Of a stretch of 64,000 bases of DNA, positions 11,136 through 21,059 are shown in pieces. Positions within the stretch are counted from its first letter, which is position 1, and each line of letters starts with the position of its first letter. Source of the DNA: Blastomyces gilchristii SLH14081 (Eukaryota; Ascomycota; Eurotiomycetes; Onygenales; Ajellomycetaceae); the NCBI RefSeq assembly GCF_000003855.2, contig NW_003101682.1, positions 5,194,635 through 5,258,634 of the forward strand, given 5' to 3'. Below the pieces are notes generated by a model. The model was not told where the DNA came from, made no database searches, and saw only the letters and a list, made by a program, of their open reading frames with translations. The translations under genes and the position numbers were made by a program.

Positions 11136-11173
11136 AAAGTGCGACATGCCGTTAAAAGGCAGGTCGCACTTTT
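11136..11173. other. Inverted repeat / hairpin
   Basis: Arms AAAGTGCGAC(A)TGCC and GGCA(G)GTCGCACTTT flank a 7-base loop GTTAAAA. That is 14 paired bases with one A/G internal mismatch. It lies between the divergent ORFs at 10641-11057 and 11666 and could be a dyad binding site or structured leader. Confidence 0.6.
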
Positions 11174-12607
11174 ATAACGTCAGAAATAGGCACAGGGTGA
11201 ATTAATCCCTGCTTGCCCTTTTTTGATACAAGGAATTTCCTAATGAGGCGTAGGCTTGTTCAGTCATCCAATGAGACACTCCATGCATTTACACAAACGA
11301 CTTATTGTTTTTCCAGCTTGGCCTAACTGAACAGGAACAGCTACTGCAAGTTACGCGCAATTTGTCACATGTGTATTGGATCAGATATCATCTTGCCTCG
11401 ATTGCACAGTTGGTAAAGCAAATTTGTGGCGTATGGCGAGATGGGTTTCTAGGTTGGGATGTACAGCTTATTCTACGTCTAGATATGCACGCACGGCTCG
11501 ACCAAATCATGTCGACGGGGTCGAGACCATGTATCCTGGGAGCGACGGCCATCTCCTCTCGTATCCATGGGGTCCAAGCAGAAGAAGACGGGGAAAGAAT
11601 AGGTGCTGGGAGTGTTGGCAGAATGGCTTATAAGGAAGCACGAATCCCCCCGGAATTCTGAGGCAATGAAGACACTCACAGACCTCATCAAGCCCAGTTC
11701 CCCAGACCAGTTTTCAACACTTCTTTATCCATCAACTACCACGATGCCTCAAGCAATGAAACTCAATGGCAAGACCCCTGCCACTCCCCCGCTATCCCAA
11801 ACGCGTCCATGTACCCCTATCGATGAAAGCCCCCAGCATTGTGTTGCTCAGCCGCCCATCACACAAGAAGAATTGAAAGATCTGCTAGAAGTCATTCGCG
11901 AAGTCAGGGCAGCGAAAACACGCTCCTCCCTGGACCCAGGGAGCGAGCCAGCCGACCGAAAGCAAGCTAGCGATGAAGACCAAAATGAAGATGAGAAAAG
12001 GGTTCGCGCTTCAAAGATAGATTACAAAACCGCCAATGGAGTGTATGCTGACATCCATGTGAACGCCAGTCCAATACAGCTGGTACCAGATTGGAAATAG
12101 CTTCCTGTTCGGCAGTCAGATATCGCGCGTCGAGATCCGAGTTCAAAAGCATTATGGAAGTGTATGACCTCACTATACCTCTCACTACTCTTTGACTGTG
12201 ACTGACAGCGAACCAGTTGGGACAAAGCCATATCAAAGTACAAAACTATTGAATTGATTGAACCGGATGATACCATTGATGCACTGGATGAATATGTGTT
12301 TGTTGTCTGCAAACATATCAGTAAGAGAGAGAGGATTCATTAGTCAGGCAAATTCTCACATGACTTAGATTACAAGTTGAAAGAGTTGACAACATACATT
12401 GATGTTAAATCGGAGGTGCTGCGTGATATCCTGCCAGAGGTGCTACAAGATGCCAAGAGAGTAAACTTAATGAAAGATAAGCTGTTGATGAGTGAGACTC
12501 AAAGAAGAGAAAATATAGAGACTAACACAGAATCAGATTGAATAAAAAACCCTGTTTCATTTCTTGCCAGAGCTTTGTAAGCTTGCAGAAAAGCTGTGAG
12601 TGACTGC

Positions 12608-13113
12608 TAGACTGACCGTGTGACCGTGTCTGGGACCAGGACCAGATTTTTTGATAGTTTCATTACCAATTCGACTGATCCCATTACACAGTTTTAACAT
12701 TAGATAGTAGTCTCATACTGTCCCAGTGAGACTTACTGTCTACTCTTGTCACATTTTCCAAATGAAATCATGATTTTCACTTCTCAATTTAAATTATTTT
12801 TATTGCTTTAAATGACTTTAAATCTCATTTAAGTGTTATCAAAAAGTGTTACTTTTTAAAAAATTAAAAATAGTCTAAAAAAAACCTTAAAATGTCTAAA
12901 AATAGTAACTTTATGCTAAGAATGAAACTAAATGAGATCAAATGAGACCATTTTCTCATTTTTTTCAAGTCATGATTTCATTTTAAGATCTGATATATAG
13001 TCACTTTACATGTTTTTTTAATAGCCAGTCCCAGTGGGATTCACATCAAGAAATGTATGAGACCAGATCAAATGAGATCAAATGTGAAATTCATAGTTCC
13101 AGCGGCCAGTCTA
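12608..13113 (+). mobile_element. MITE copy 2 in AAA ATPase gene
   Basis: Same family and orientation as 692-1196, about 506 bp. It has a perfect 8 bp target duplication GTGACTGC at 12600-12607 and 13114-13121. It interrupts the ATPase coding sequence directly after the ELCKLAEKL segment. It is mildly mutated: most CC and CG are retained near the ends. Confidence 0.93.
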
Positions 13114-13220
13114 GTGACTGCAGACTTCAAACCCCAGAGTCTGAAGTATCTTCTCTTGCTTGTCAGACATATCAAGAGTGTATATACTGCTACAAAACAG
13201 CATCTTACATCATTGTTACA

Positions 13221-13726
13221 TAGACTGACCGTGTAACTGTGTCTGAGACCAGGACCAGATTTTTTAATAGTTTCATTATCAATTTGACTGATTTCATTAC
13301 ACAGTTTTAACATTAGATAGTAGTTTTATACTGTTTCAGTAAGACTTACTGTCTACTCTTATCACATTTTTCAAATGAGATCATGATTTTCACTTCTTAA
13401 TTTAAATTATTTTTATTCCTTTAAATAACTTTAAATCTTATTTAAGTATTATTAAAAAGCATTACTTTTTAAAAAATTAAAAATAGTCTAAAAAAAACCT
13501 TAAAATGTCTAAAAATAGTAACTTTATATTAAGAATGAAACTAAATGAGATTAAATGAAATCACTTTCTTATTTTCTTCAAGTCATGATTTCATTTTAAG
13601 ATCTGATATATAGTCACTTTGCATGTTTTTTTAATAACTAGTCTCAGCAGAATTTATACTAAGAAATGTATGAAATCAGATCAAATGAAACTAAACATGA
13701 AATTCATAATTTTGATAATCAGTCTA
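13221..13726 (+). mobile_element. MITE copy 3 in AAA ATPase gene
   Basis: About 506 bp with flanking 8 bp sites TTGTTACA (13213-13220) and TTATTACA (13727-13734). The one difference is G to A. It is more mutated than copy 2 (CCC to TTC, CG to TG, some CA to TA), with terminus AATCAGTCTA instead of GGCCAGTCTA. Confidence 0.9.
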
Positions 13727-14221
13727 TTATTACAGTCTGAGCAGATCAGCTATAACCTTCTCTAAGTACTCTTCAAGCCTGACTTACATATATATATTAC
13801 ATGTCTGAGTACTGGCAAGCCGTGATGTGTTATATTTAACACTGAAGAAGAGGTCATAGAAAAAGAAGTACAGTATTATAAACTGAAGTGCTGATATCTG
13901 AATTATAATAAAGAGGTCTTTAACAAGATAGAAATTGAGTTTGATATTATTAAGTTCTACAGGTATAAACTGATTCACACTTCTGAAGCATTTTCACTAC
14001 ACTATCATTCAGATTATGAGCGGGTGCACAATGACCTCATTGAGTGTGAGTATATATTTTACAAAGTTACCTCGGAGGCACTGAGTAATACAGACACTCA
14101 ACTCCGGCACTGCAAAGAAAGTGCATTTATCATGAAAAATCACAAGATTATCATAGTGAATATTGATAATTGAGTGATAATTAATACAGTCTTCTTCTGT
14201 GAAATGAAACTCAACTATAGC

Positions 14222-15241
14222 TAGACTGACTGCTGAGATTATAAATTTCATATTTAATCTTATTTAATCTGATCTTATACATTTCTTGATATGAATTCTG
14301 CTGAGACTAGTCATTAAAAAAACATACAAAGTAACTATATATAAGATCTTAAAATGAAACCATGACTTGAAAAAAAGAAGAAAGTGATTTCATTTAATCT
14401 TATTTAATCTCATTCTTAGTATAAAGTTACTATTTTTAGATATTTTAAGGTTTTTTTTAGACTATTTTTAATTCTTTAAAAAGTAACACTTTTTGATAAT
14501 GCTTAAATAAGATTTAAAGTTATTTAAAGTAATAAAAATAATTTAAATTGAGAAGTGAAAATCATAATCTCATTTGAAAAATATAATAAGAGTAGACAGT
14601 AAGTCTTACTGAGATAGTATGAAACTACTATCTAATGTTAAAACTGTGTAATAAGATTAGTTAAATTGATAATAAGACTATTAAAAAATCTGGTTCTGAT
14701 CTCAGACACAGTCACATAATTAGACTGATTATGTAACTGTGTCTGAGACCAGAACCAGAATTTTTGATAGTTTCATTGTTAATTCGACAGATCCTATTAC
14801 ACGGTTCTAACATTAGATAGTAGTCTCATACTGTCTCAGTGAGACTTACTGTCTACTCTTGTCACATTTTCCAAATGAGATCATGATTTCCACTTCTCAA
14901 TTTAAATTATTTTTATTGCTTTAAATGGCTTTAAATCTCATTTGAGTGTTATCAAAAAGTGTTACTTTTTAAAAAATTAAAAATAGTCTAAAAAAAACCT
15001 TAAAATGTCTAAAAATAGTAACTTTATGCCAAGAATGGGACTAAATGAGACCAAATGAGATCACTTTCTCATTTTTTTCAAGTCATGGTTTCATTTTGAG
15101 ATCTGATATATAGTCACTTTGCATGTTTATTTAATGATTAGTCCCAGTGGGATTCACGCCAAGAAATGTATGAGACCAGACCAAATGAGATCAAATGTGA
15201 AATTCATGGTCCCAGCGGCCAGTCTTCACATAATCAGTCTA
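14222..15241 (-). mobile_element. MITE copy 4, inverted, interrupted by copy 5
   Basis: The reverse-oriented copy runs 14222-14720 and resumes at 15235-15241 (CAGTCTA), with copy 5 inserted 7 bp from its end. It is flanked by a perfect 8 bp duplication ACTATAGC at 14214-14221 and 15242-15249. It is heavily mutated. It also interrupts the AAA ATPase gene between the HNDLIEC and NDLLICC segments. Confidence 0.92.
14721..15226 (+). mobile_element. MITE copy 5, nested in copy 4
   Basis: It starts TAGACTGATTATG and ends GCGGCCAGTCTT (terminal A to T). The 8 bp duplication CACATAAT at 14713-14720 and 15227-15234 is cut from copy 4's own terminus. It retains many CC/CG pairs at its 3' end, so it is younger than its host copy. 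Confidence 0.92.
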
Positions 15242-16489
15242 ACTATAGCTGACTCCGAATCTATAAGAGCTGAGAAAATCTTTTAGCTTATAGTATCATT
15301 TCTGTTAATTCAGAGCAGTATTGAAAAGAGCTGAAAAGAATAAAGAGTAATGAATTGAAAATAAGAAAAATAACTGATAATGATTTACTAATCTGCTGTC
15401 TGACAGTCTGCTACTTCAGCTTTGAGAAGAAATATTTCTGTAAGTTTAAATTTTATATAAGAAAAGATTGTTTAATTCTCTAACATTTTTTAAGTGAAAT
15501 ATGCAGTGACTGATCTATGTGAGATTCAGTGATCAGAAATATTATTTAATTATCTGCAGATTTTAAAAGATATTAAATACATTCTCTTATCTCTGATAAT
15601 CTCTTAGCTAAGGTATTTTCATACTTTCTCATTCTATAATTTTATTAAGGAAAAGAAATGAGAGCTTAATATACTCTTATAGTATGTCATGCATGCAGAT
15701 TTCTGATACTGATTTTAACTAAAGACATTGATTAATCTAGCAGGTTATCAGAAGTTAAAAAGACTTTCACTGTTAAAGTAACTACTGAACAGTTCAATCT
15801 TCCTCTCTATTCAGTAAGCTGATATTCTCAAAAGAGTCAGTATGTTCTGTACTTAATATTGTAGATATCAGTGAGTGAATTGATTGCTAATAGTAGTAAT
15901 TCTCTCAAGCTGAACATGACACTTGACTGAATCTTTAAGATCACTAGACGCTTCAATATGATCTTGCTGTTAAATGAAGCAGATGTTTTTATGAAAAAGA
16001 GGTTGATATATCATAATGATCACAATCACCTTGTTATCATTTTCCTTTGCAAACTCAAATACTATGAAGAAATTCTCTTTCTCACAATCAACTGTTTGAT
16101 GAAGTTCAATGAAGCAATCCTAAGCCGGATTCACTTGAAAGTGAAGTATGAAGGTTTGACAATGAAGTCTCAAAGAGAGATCTGAACATATTTTCTCTCA
16201 AAGATGTCTACAGATCAAGGACCCGCAGTTGTTGAAGGTCACAACCTCAACTGTTTGGAATCAACAGTTCTGAATGGCTGAGATGTGAGTTTCAAAAAAT
16301 ACTCGCGCAAAGATTGCTTCTCACATGATTTCAAACTAGATCAAAAATCTCATGTCCGTCGCCCATGCCTTGGCTACAGTCAAGGAAACACAGGTGGCAT
16401 ACAAACACTTGGAATTAGCCGCGAAGTCGAATGAGAAATTCGTCGATGAGTTCAACAACTACGGTCGGGCGGAAGGATTGTACACATAG

Positions 16490-17105
16490 AGCGGGAAGTT
16501 AACAAGGTTGAGGCAGCGAGATATTCGATCGTGACTGCATTGGTGCGGGTGCCGCAGAAAATATAAACCCATACCCACCGTGGGAGGCCGGTTTTTACGG
16601 ATCTCCCGGACTGATGTTCTCCTTCCTCTTCATATTTTCTCTCGGTAATCGCATCTGGTGATGACGCTGCCGGTTATAACGCTGATTCTTGATGGGTCGC
16701 TTTGCCCACCTGGTGCAGGGCATGCGCCACTGGATTTTCTGTAGTACATGCGTCATTTTTTGTCTTCCTCGTTGGAACGCTCAATAATTTATGAAATCAG
16801 TTAGTTATGTAAAATCTCATCTTCTATCCATACACAAACGGGAAGTGTGGAGGGCGTACTGTAGATGTCATATGAATCTCCCCTCTGTTCGTAGGCCCCG
16901 AGCCGGCCCCTAGCTCAGCCAACGTATCCTGTAAACGGTGCGGTCCCTCACGATCGCTCCAAATCCAATTCCAGGGGGGAACATTAGCATAGACCAGAGG
17001 GTCTGAACTGAAGACATATAAAGCCAGCCCTCCTCCCACTTTGCTTCCATCGCTCGTTCTTCCCTTTTCTCCTCGTAAAATACCACAGATTTCTCTATGG
17101 CATGT
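16490..17105. other. GC-balanced intergenic island
   Basis: Unmutated DNA between the 3' end of the AAA ATPase remnant and the Myb/SANT remnant. It should hold the former's 3' untranslated region and the latter's promoter. No TATA or other site could be assigned. Composition becomes RIP-like again from about 17140, inside the Myb coding region. Confidence 0.5.
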
Positions 17106-17750
17106 ATGATTCAACACTTAGCTCAAAACAAATCAATGACACCTGATGTCCAGACTGATAGCTCTGATGCACGCCAAATTCTACTCAAGAAGAAGTCAAA
17201 GTGGTTCTCAGAAGAAGATGTCTGCATCATCAAGCTTCAGAGACATGAAATGACATAAGAAGATATCAGTGAGAAACTTCCTGAATGAAGTGCAATGAGC
17301 TGTCATCTGCACTATCAGAATTATCTCAAGAGACAGAATGAGTGAAGCAAGGATCTCAAGATCAAGCTAGCATTATTATATGAAAGATAAAAATGATGTA
17401 ATATCTGATGATAATCAGCTAGCTTACTGACAGAGCAAGCAGATTCAAGTCAGAAATGTGGGTGAAAATTGCAAAGAAGATGGCCATGCTCTGAAGAATC
17501 ACTGAGACTATGTATTAGCAGCTTGAAGAACAAGAAATGATGAGACAAGCTGGAACAGTTTCATTCTCATTCTCACAGCTCACATCAGAATCTCTTCAAG
17601 TATTACACACAGTTTTCATTCAGCTCTCTTCTCTTGCAGAGTTCATCATCAGAGTCTCAGCATATAGAAGTGATTCATCAAATTTCACAGAATTGAACTG
17701 AAGTCATATAGATACTCTCTCAACAACAGGTTCTTCAGCAGGGAATTAAA
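17106..17750 (+). pseudogene. Myb/SANT DNA-binding protein, RIP-killed
   Basis: From ATG 17106 the frame reads to KSKWFSEEDVCIIKLQR, the start of a SANT/Myb helix set, then MSCHLHYQNYLKRQNE and LKIKLALLYER. After a 56 bp intron (17387-17442, branch CTTACTGAC, acceptor CAG) comes MWVKIAKKMAMP and QLEEQEMMRQAGTVSF. This is the conserved layout of a common fungal Myb-like family. Conserved Trp codons read TAA or TGA (in the EDIS, NEW and MPW contexts), an Arg CGA reads TGA, and the intron donor reads ATAAAA instead of GTAAAA. All are G:C to A:T changes. The 3' end is unclear. Confidence 0.8.
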
Positions 17751-19200
17751 TATGAATAACATGATTATTACTACTGTGACTTAATATTAATAATAGTCAT
17801 ATCACTGAGAATTCAATATCACAGTACTTAATGTATGTCTCTGAACAGTGTTCAAGACTAATCAGACAATGATTATAGTTCTGAAGTATGTTGATAAGCT
17901 GTATTTATTCTTAAGCCTCACTGTAAGAGACTGGTTTATATGAATCTCTTTAGTATTCATGTTCATGATAATTATATCTGATGATGATGCTGTCTGTTAT
18001 AGTGCTGAATCTTGATTAGTTATATTCTGATATAGAGTCTGTCTTATTTAATTTTCTGTCTTATATTTCTCTTAGAAAGTTTAATAATATGAAAGTTGAT
18101 TAAAACTTGCAAACATCTTTAGTCTATTAACAGATGTCACAGAAATCACTGTAGTAAGAGTAGAAAAAGAGGCTATATAGAACTCTGAAAGAGAACAGAC
18201 AGCTTTATAAAAGATTCAGATGAACTCAGAAGTGAGTGAAAGTAAGTATAAGTGAGTAAAGATTGAGAAGTGTGAGAGAGAATGAATGAGAAGTGTAAAA
18301 TGAAGCAGCAAACTTATACTGAAGTATATTAATCAACATAAAATGATACTGAATTGAGACACTGTTCAAGAAGAGAAGTATGAGAACTGTGAAAAAGCAG
18401 TAACAACATTATAAAAGTATGAGAGATGAAAGTATACAGCAATCAGAGATAAATTACTAAAGATAGATACAGAATCTAACTGAGTTTCAAGATCAATAAT
18501 GAAAGTGATTAAAAGTAAATCAAAGTAGAGTGTCTTTCTGACTCTGTGTATCTCTGTCAGAGAATGGTTTTTTATCAGATCATAAAATGATTAATCTCAA
18601 TTAGCTTACTATCTGATGATTTTCACTCTCTTTGCAGAAGAGTGACTGATTAGACACTGTTATTTATACTCTCAATAATATTGATATTTAGCAAAGAAAA
18701 TGAAGCAACTGTAAGAAACAAGAAGTAAATTCCTGTTTTACATCTATATGTTAAAATTATGACTATAGATATCAATATTTGTATCTCTCAGAGCATCAAT
18801 TAAATTTTATATAAACTTGGAATTTTTCAATCTTTATTTGTTATTCTTGAGACATTTCTTCTCAAAGTACTAATATTTATAACTAAAACTTTCACTGAGA
18901 CATTTTCTTTCCATGCTTCACAACAATAAATTTACATATTCTCAGGGCTTTTTATCTTCTTACAGCATTCTTCTTCTGCTGACTGTGTTCAATTGATCAT
19001 GACTTTGATGTAGCTCTCAGAAACATATGATTTCTCAGAGATTGAGCTGTCACAATCTCAGAAATCAGCATTCTTACAGTATGACAGAATTTCAAGGCAT
19101 CTTTAGTTCTCAGAATGCTTCTTAAGCTTGAGAAAGATCACACATTAAATCAGATGTTATAATTTTTGAGATATTCTATAATCTCAAGGCATTTTTAGTT

Positions 19201-19272
19201 CTCAGAAGACTGTTTGAACTTGAGAGAGATCATATTCTCAGAACACTGTTTGAACTTGAGAGAGATCATATT
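19201..19272. repeat. 36 bp tandem duplication
   Basis: Two adjacent units start CTCAGAAGACTGTTTGAAC and CTCAGAACACTGTTTGAAC and both continue TTGAGAGAGATCATATT. They differ at one base (G/C). Related, more diverged motifs (CTCAGAATGCTTCTTAAGC, near 19112) lie upstream. Confidence 0.8.
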
Positions 19273-19920
19273 TTTAAACCTGAATGTCATGATTCTTGAG
19301 AGATTTTAAAATTCTATAGCTTTTTTAATTCTCGGAATTCTTTTTAAGCCTGGGAAGTATCACACTTTAAATCTATAATATCATGATTCTGAAAACTACT
19401 TGAGGCTCAACACTGAGTATTAAGTCTCAAGCTATCTGTGAAATCATGACATTATAGATTTAACACATGATTCTTCTTAGAGTTGAGAAGTGTTCTAGGA
19501 ATAAGACCTCTCTTAGATTTAAAAAACATTTCAGAAATCAAAAATGCCACAGAAACTATAAAATGTTCAAAGAATGAATAACATATTGAGAAAAAGTGTG
19601 ATTATTCTCAAGCTTGGCCTTTGTCAGAAGGCAAAAAGTATTTTTAAGAAATTTTAATTAATGTACTTTTGAGTAGCTTTCAATTCATAATCTTCAGAGC
19701 AATGAAAATTCGTATAACAGTTCACACAATTCTTTTCACAAATCACTTTTTTTTTCAATCTGTAAGACAAACTGAGAAAGTGTTATTAAGTAACACATCT
19801 CTGATCACTTCTCTCGTGTTTATGATCTCTCTATATATTAAAGAAAAACCAACTTTTCTGTGTAAAAAACACTGTAACATGATCTCACATGATATCATGT
19901 GCATCTCATCAAATTTATAG

Positions 19921-20456
19921 TTGAGATTAACAGCTGACTCTGCAGCCTGTACAACTCTGATAGATAATCTTCATTCTTTTCTTTACAGGTGTTCTCTACT
20001 GTATTTACATTCTTTATACTCTTATCTACATTTATTACAATCTGAATATTCATTAATATACTCTTTCATGCACTGCTGCTCAACATGTGAAGATTCTCAT
20101 TCTCTGAGCATGTTTAAACATTCTCAATTCAATGCATTATTCTGTACATGCTCTACATACAGTCAAGCTCAGCATCATGCATGTCAGATATATTCAGTTC
20201 AAATCTCTCATCTGTTATTGAGAAATGTAGCTGCTTCTGTGCTTAACTCACAGTGAGTTGAGCTGTCACACTGTGATATATACTGTGAAGACTGTTCATC
20301 TTATCTGTTTCACACTGTCAATCACATATTCAAGAACTGCAACAACTGTCAGACTCTCAATTATGAACATATCTGCAATGTCAAACACTGTCATCTGACA
20401 GCTGTTGCAGCAGTTCATGCAGGCCATATATATATGAATTCATCAGAGTAGCTGTC
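19921..20456 (+). pseudogene. Cys/His-rich open region, unrecognised
   Basis: The frame is open to 20256, then continues past one stop with spaced Cys/His pairs (HCDIYCEDC, FKNCNNCQTLNYEHIC, NVKHCHLTA). The spacing hints at zinc-binding but matches no family I can name. RIP-like composition makes it a remnant at best. Confidence 0.25.
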
Positions 20457-21059
20457 TCTTGATATTCTCAACAATTGAACCAGCTTAACTATCTCTGAAT
20501 CAGCTGTTAATTCTTCAATCACTTACATCTACTGATCTGTTCTCTGCAGCTTCCAGTTCTACATCTGTTGCTGTCAATCACTTGATTTTAACTGAATGAA
20601 TGTCTGCTACTCTGTTTGCAGAGCTAAGTATTGAATTGATAAACATGTACATGAGTCATCAAAGACTGTATCAGTGTTTTTCACATGCTGTGCAAGAGAT
20701 GCTATTATTATTATTATTATTATTCTTCAATTATAGATGTATGCAGTCAGAGACTATAACATCTACCTGAGAACTTTTAGTTCTCAGAGTTTTTCCTATA
20801 TCTGTAAAGTTAACTATTATACATTCATCAATTTCAGATATGCAAAATCAGAAAATTCCAGCTCAGAATACAAAAACTGTTTACAAATTACAGTGTTTTA
20901 ACATCTTCTAATACTTTGAAATCATTTGACAATATCATGACAAAGGAAAAGAGAACACAGTCTTAAAGATAGACACATTAAATAGATAGATAGAAAGGAA
21001 TTAAAAGGAAAAGATAAAGTAAAGAGAGACTGTAACAAAACAAATTATTAAAAGATAGT

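Larger units (their letters stand above)
11666..16489 (+). pseudogene. AAA ATPase (DUF7025-like N-terminus), disrupted
   Basis: Family-like segments run in order through 4.8 kb. Exon 1 (11666-12042) ends RVRASKIDYKTANGV. A GTATGC..CAG intron (12043-12216) joins it in phase to VWDKAISKYKTIELIEP and DALDEYVFVV (12217-12320). A 48 bp intron (12321-12368) leads to TTYIDVKSEVLRDILPEVL, then a frame break, then FHFLPELCKLAEKL at the first MITE (12608). After MITEs come KYLLLLVRHIKSVYTAT (13114-13220), YHSDYERVHNDLIEC (about 14000-14050), NDLLICC (about 15380) and Walker B ILLLNEADVFM (15957-15990; Asp to Asn). Then come SRIHLKVKYEGLTM and, after an intron 16285-16339, an unmutated last exon ending NNYGRAEGLYT and TAG at 16487. 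Segments between MITEs carry stops. Upstream ATGs at 11603 or a later one at 11744 are alternatives for the start. It once encoded a fungal AAA ATPase of unknown substrate. Confidence 0.85.
17751..20960. other. AT-rich RIP-mutated tract
   Basis: No element could be named. It holds a 36 bp tandem duplication (19201-19272) and a Cys/His-rich open stretch (19921-20456), listed separately. It lies between the Myb remnant and the 3' end of the LINE, so it may include downstream Myb sequence plus an older repeat. Confidence 0.5.

Noticed and set aside
11305..11661. Plus-strand ORF upstream of the AAA ATPase start
   Set aside because: It overlaps another frame, has no motif, and lies where the promoter and leader are expected.
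14009..14251. Minus-strand ORF in the ATPase region
   Set aside because: It is the shadow of the mutated AAA ATPase segment, which reads correctly on the plus strand, and starts in the MITE end.
16824..17117. Minus-strand ORF in the Myb promoter island
   Set aside because: No motif is seen, and it overlaps the promoter and start of the well-supported Myb remnant.
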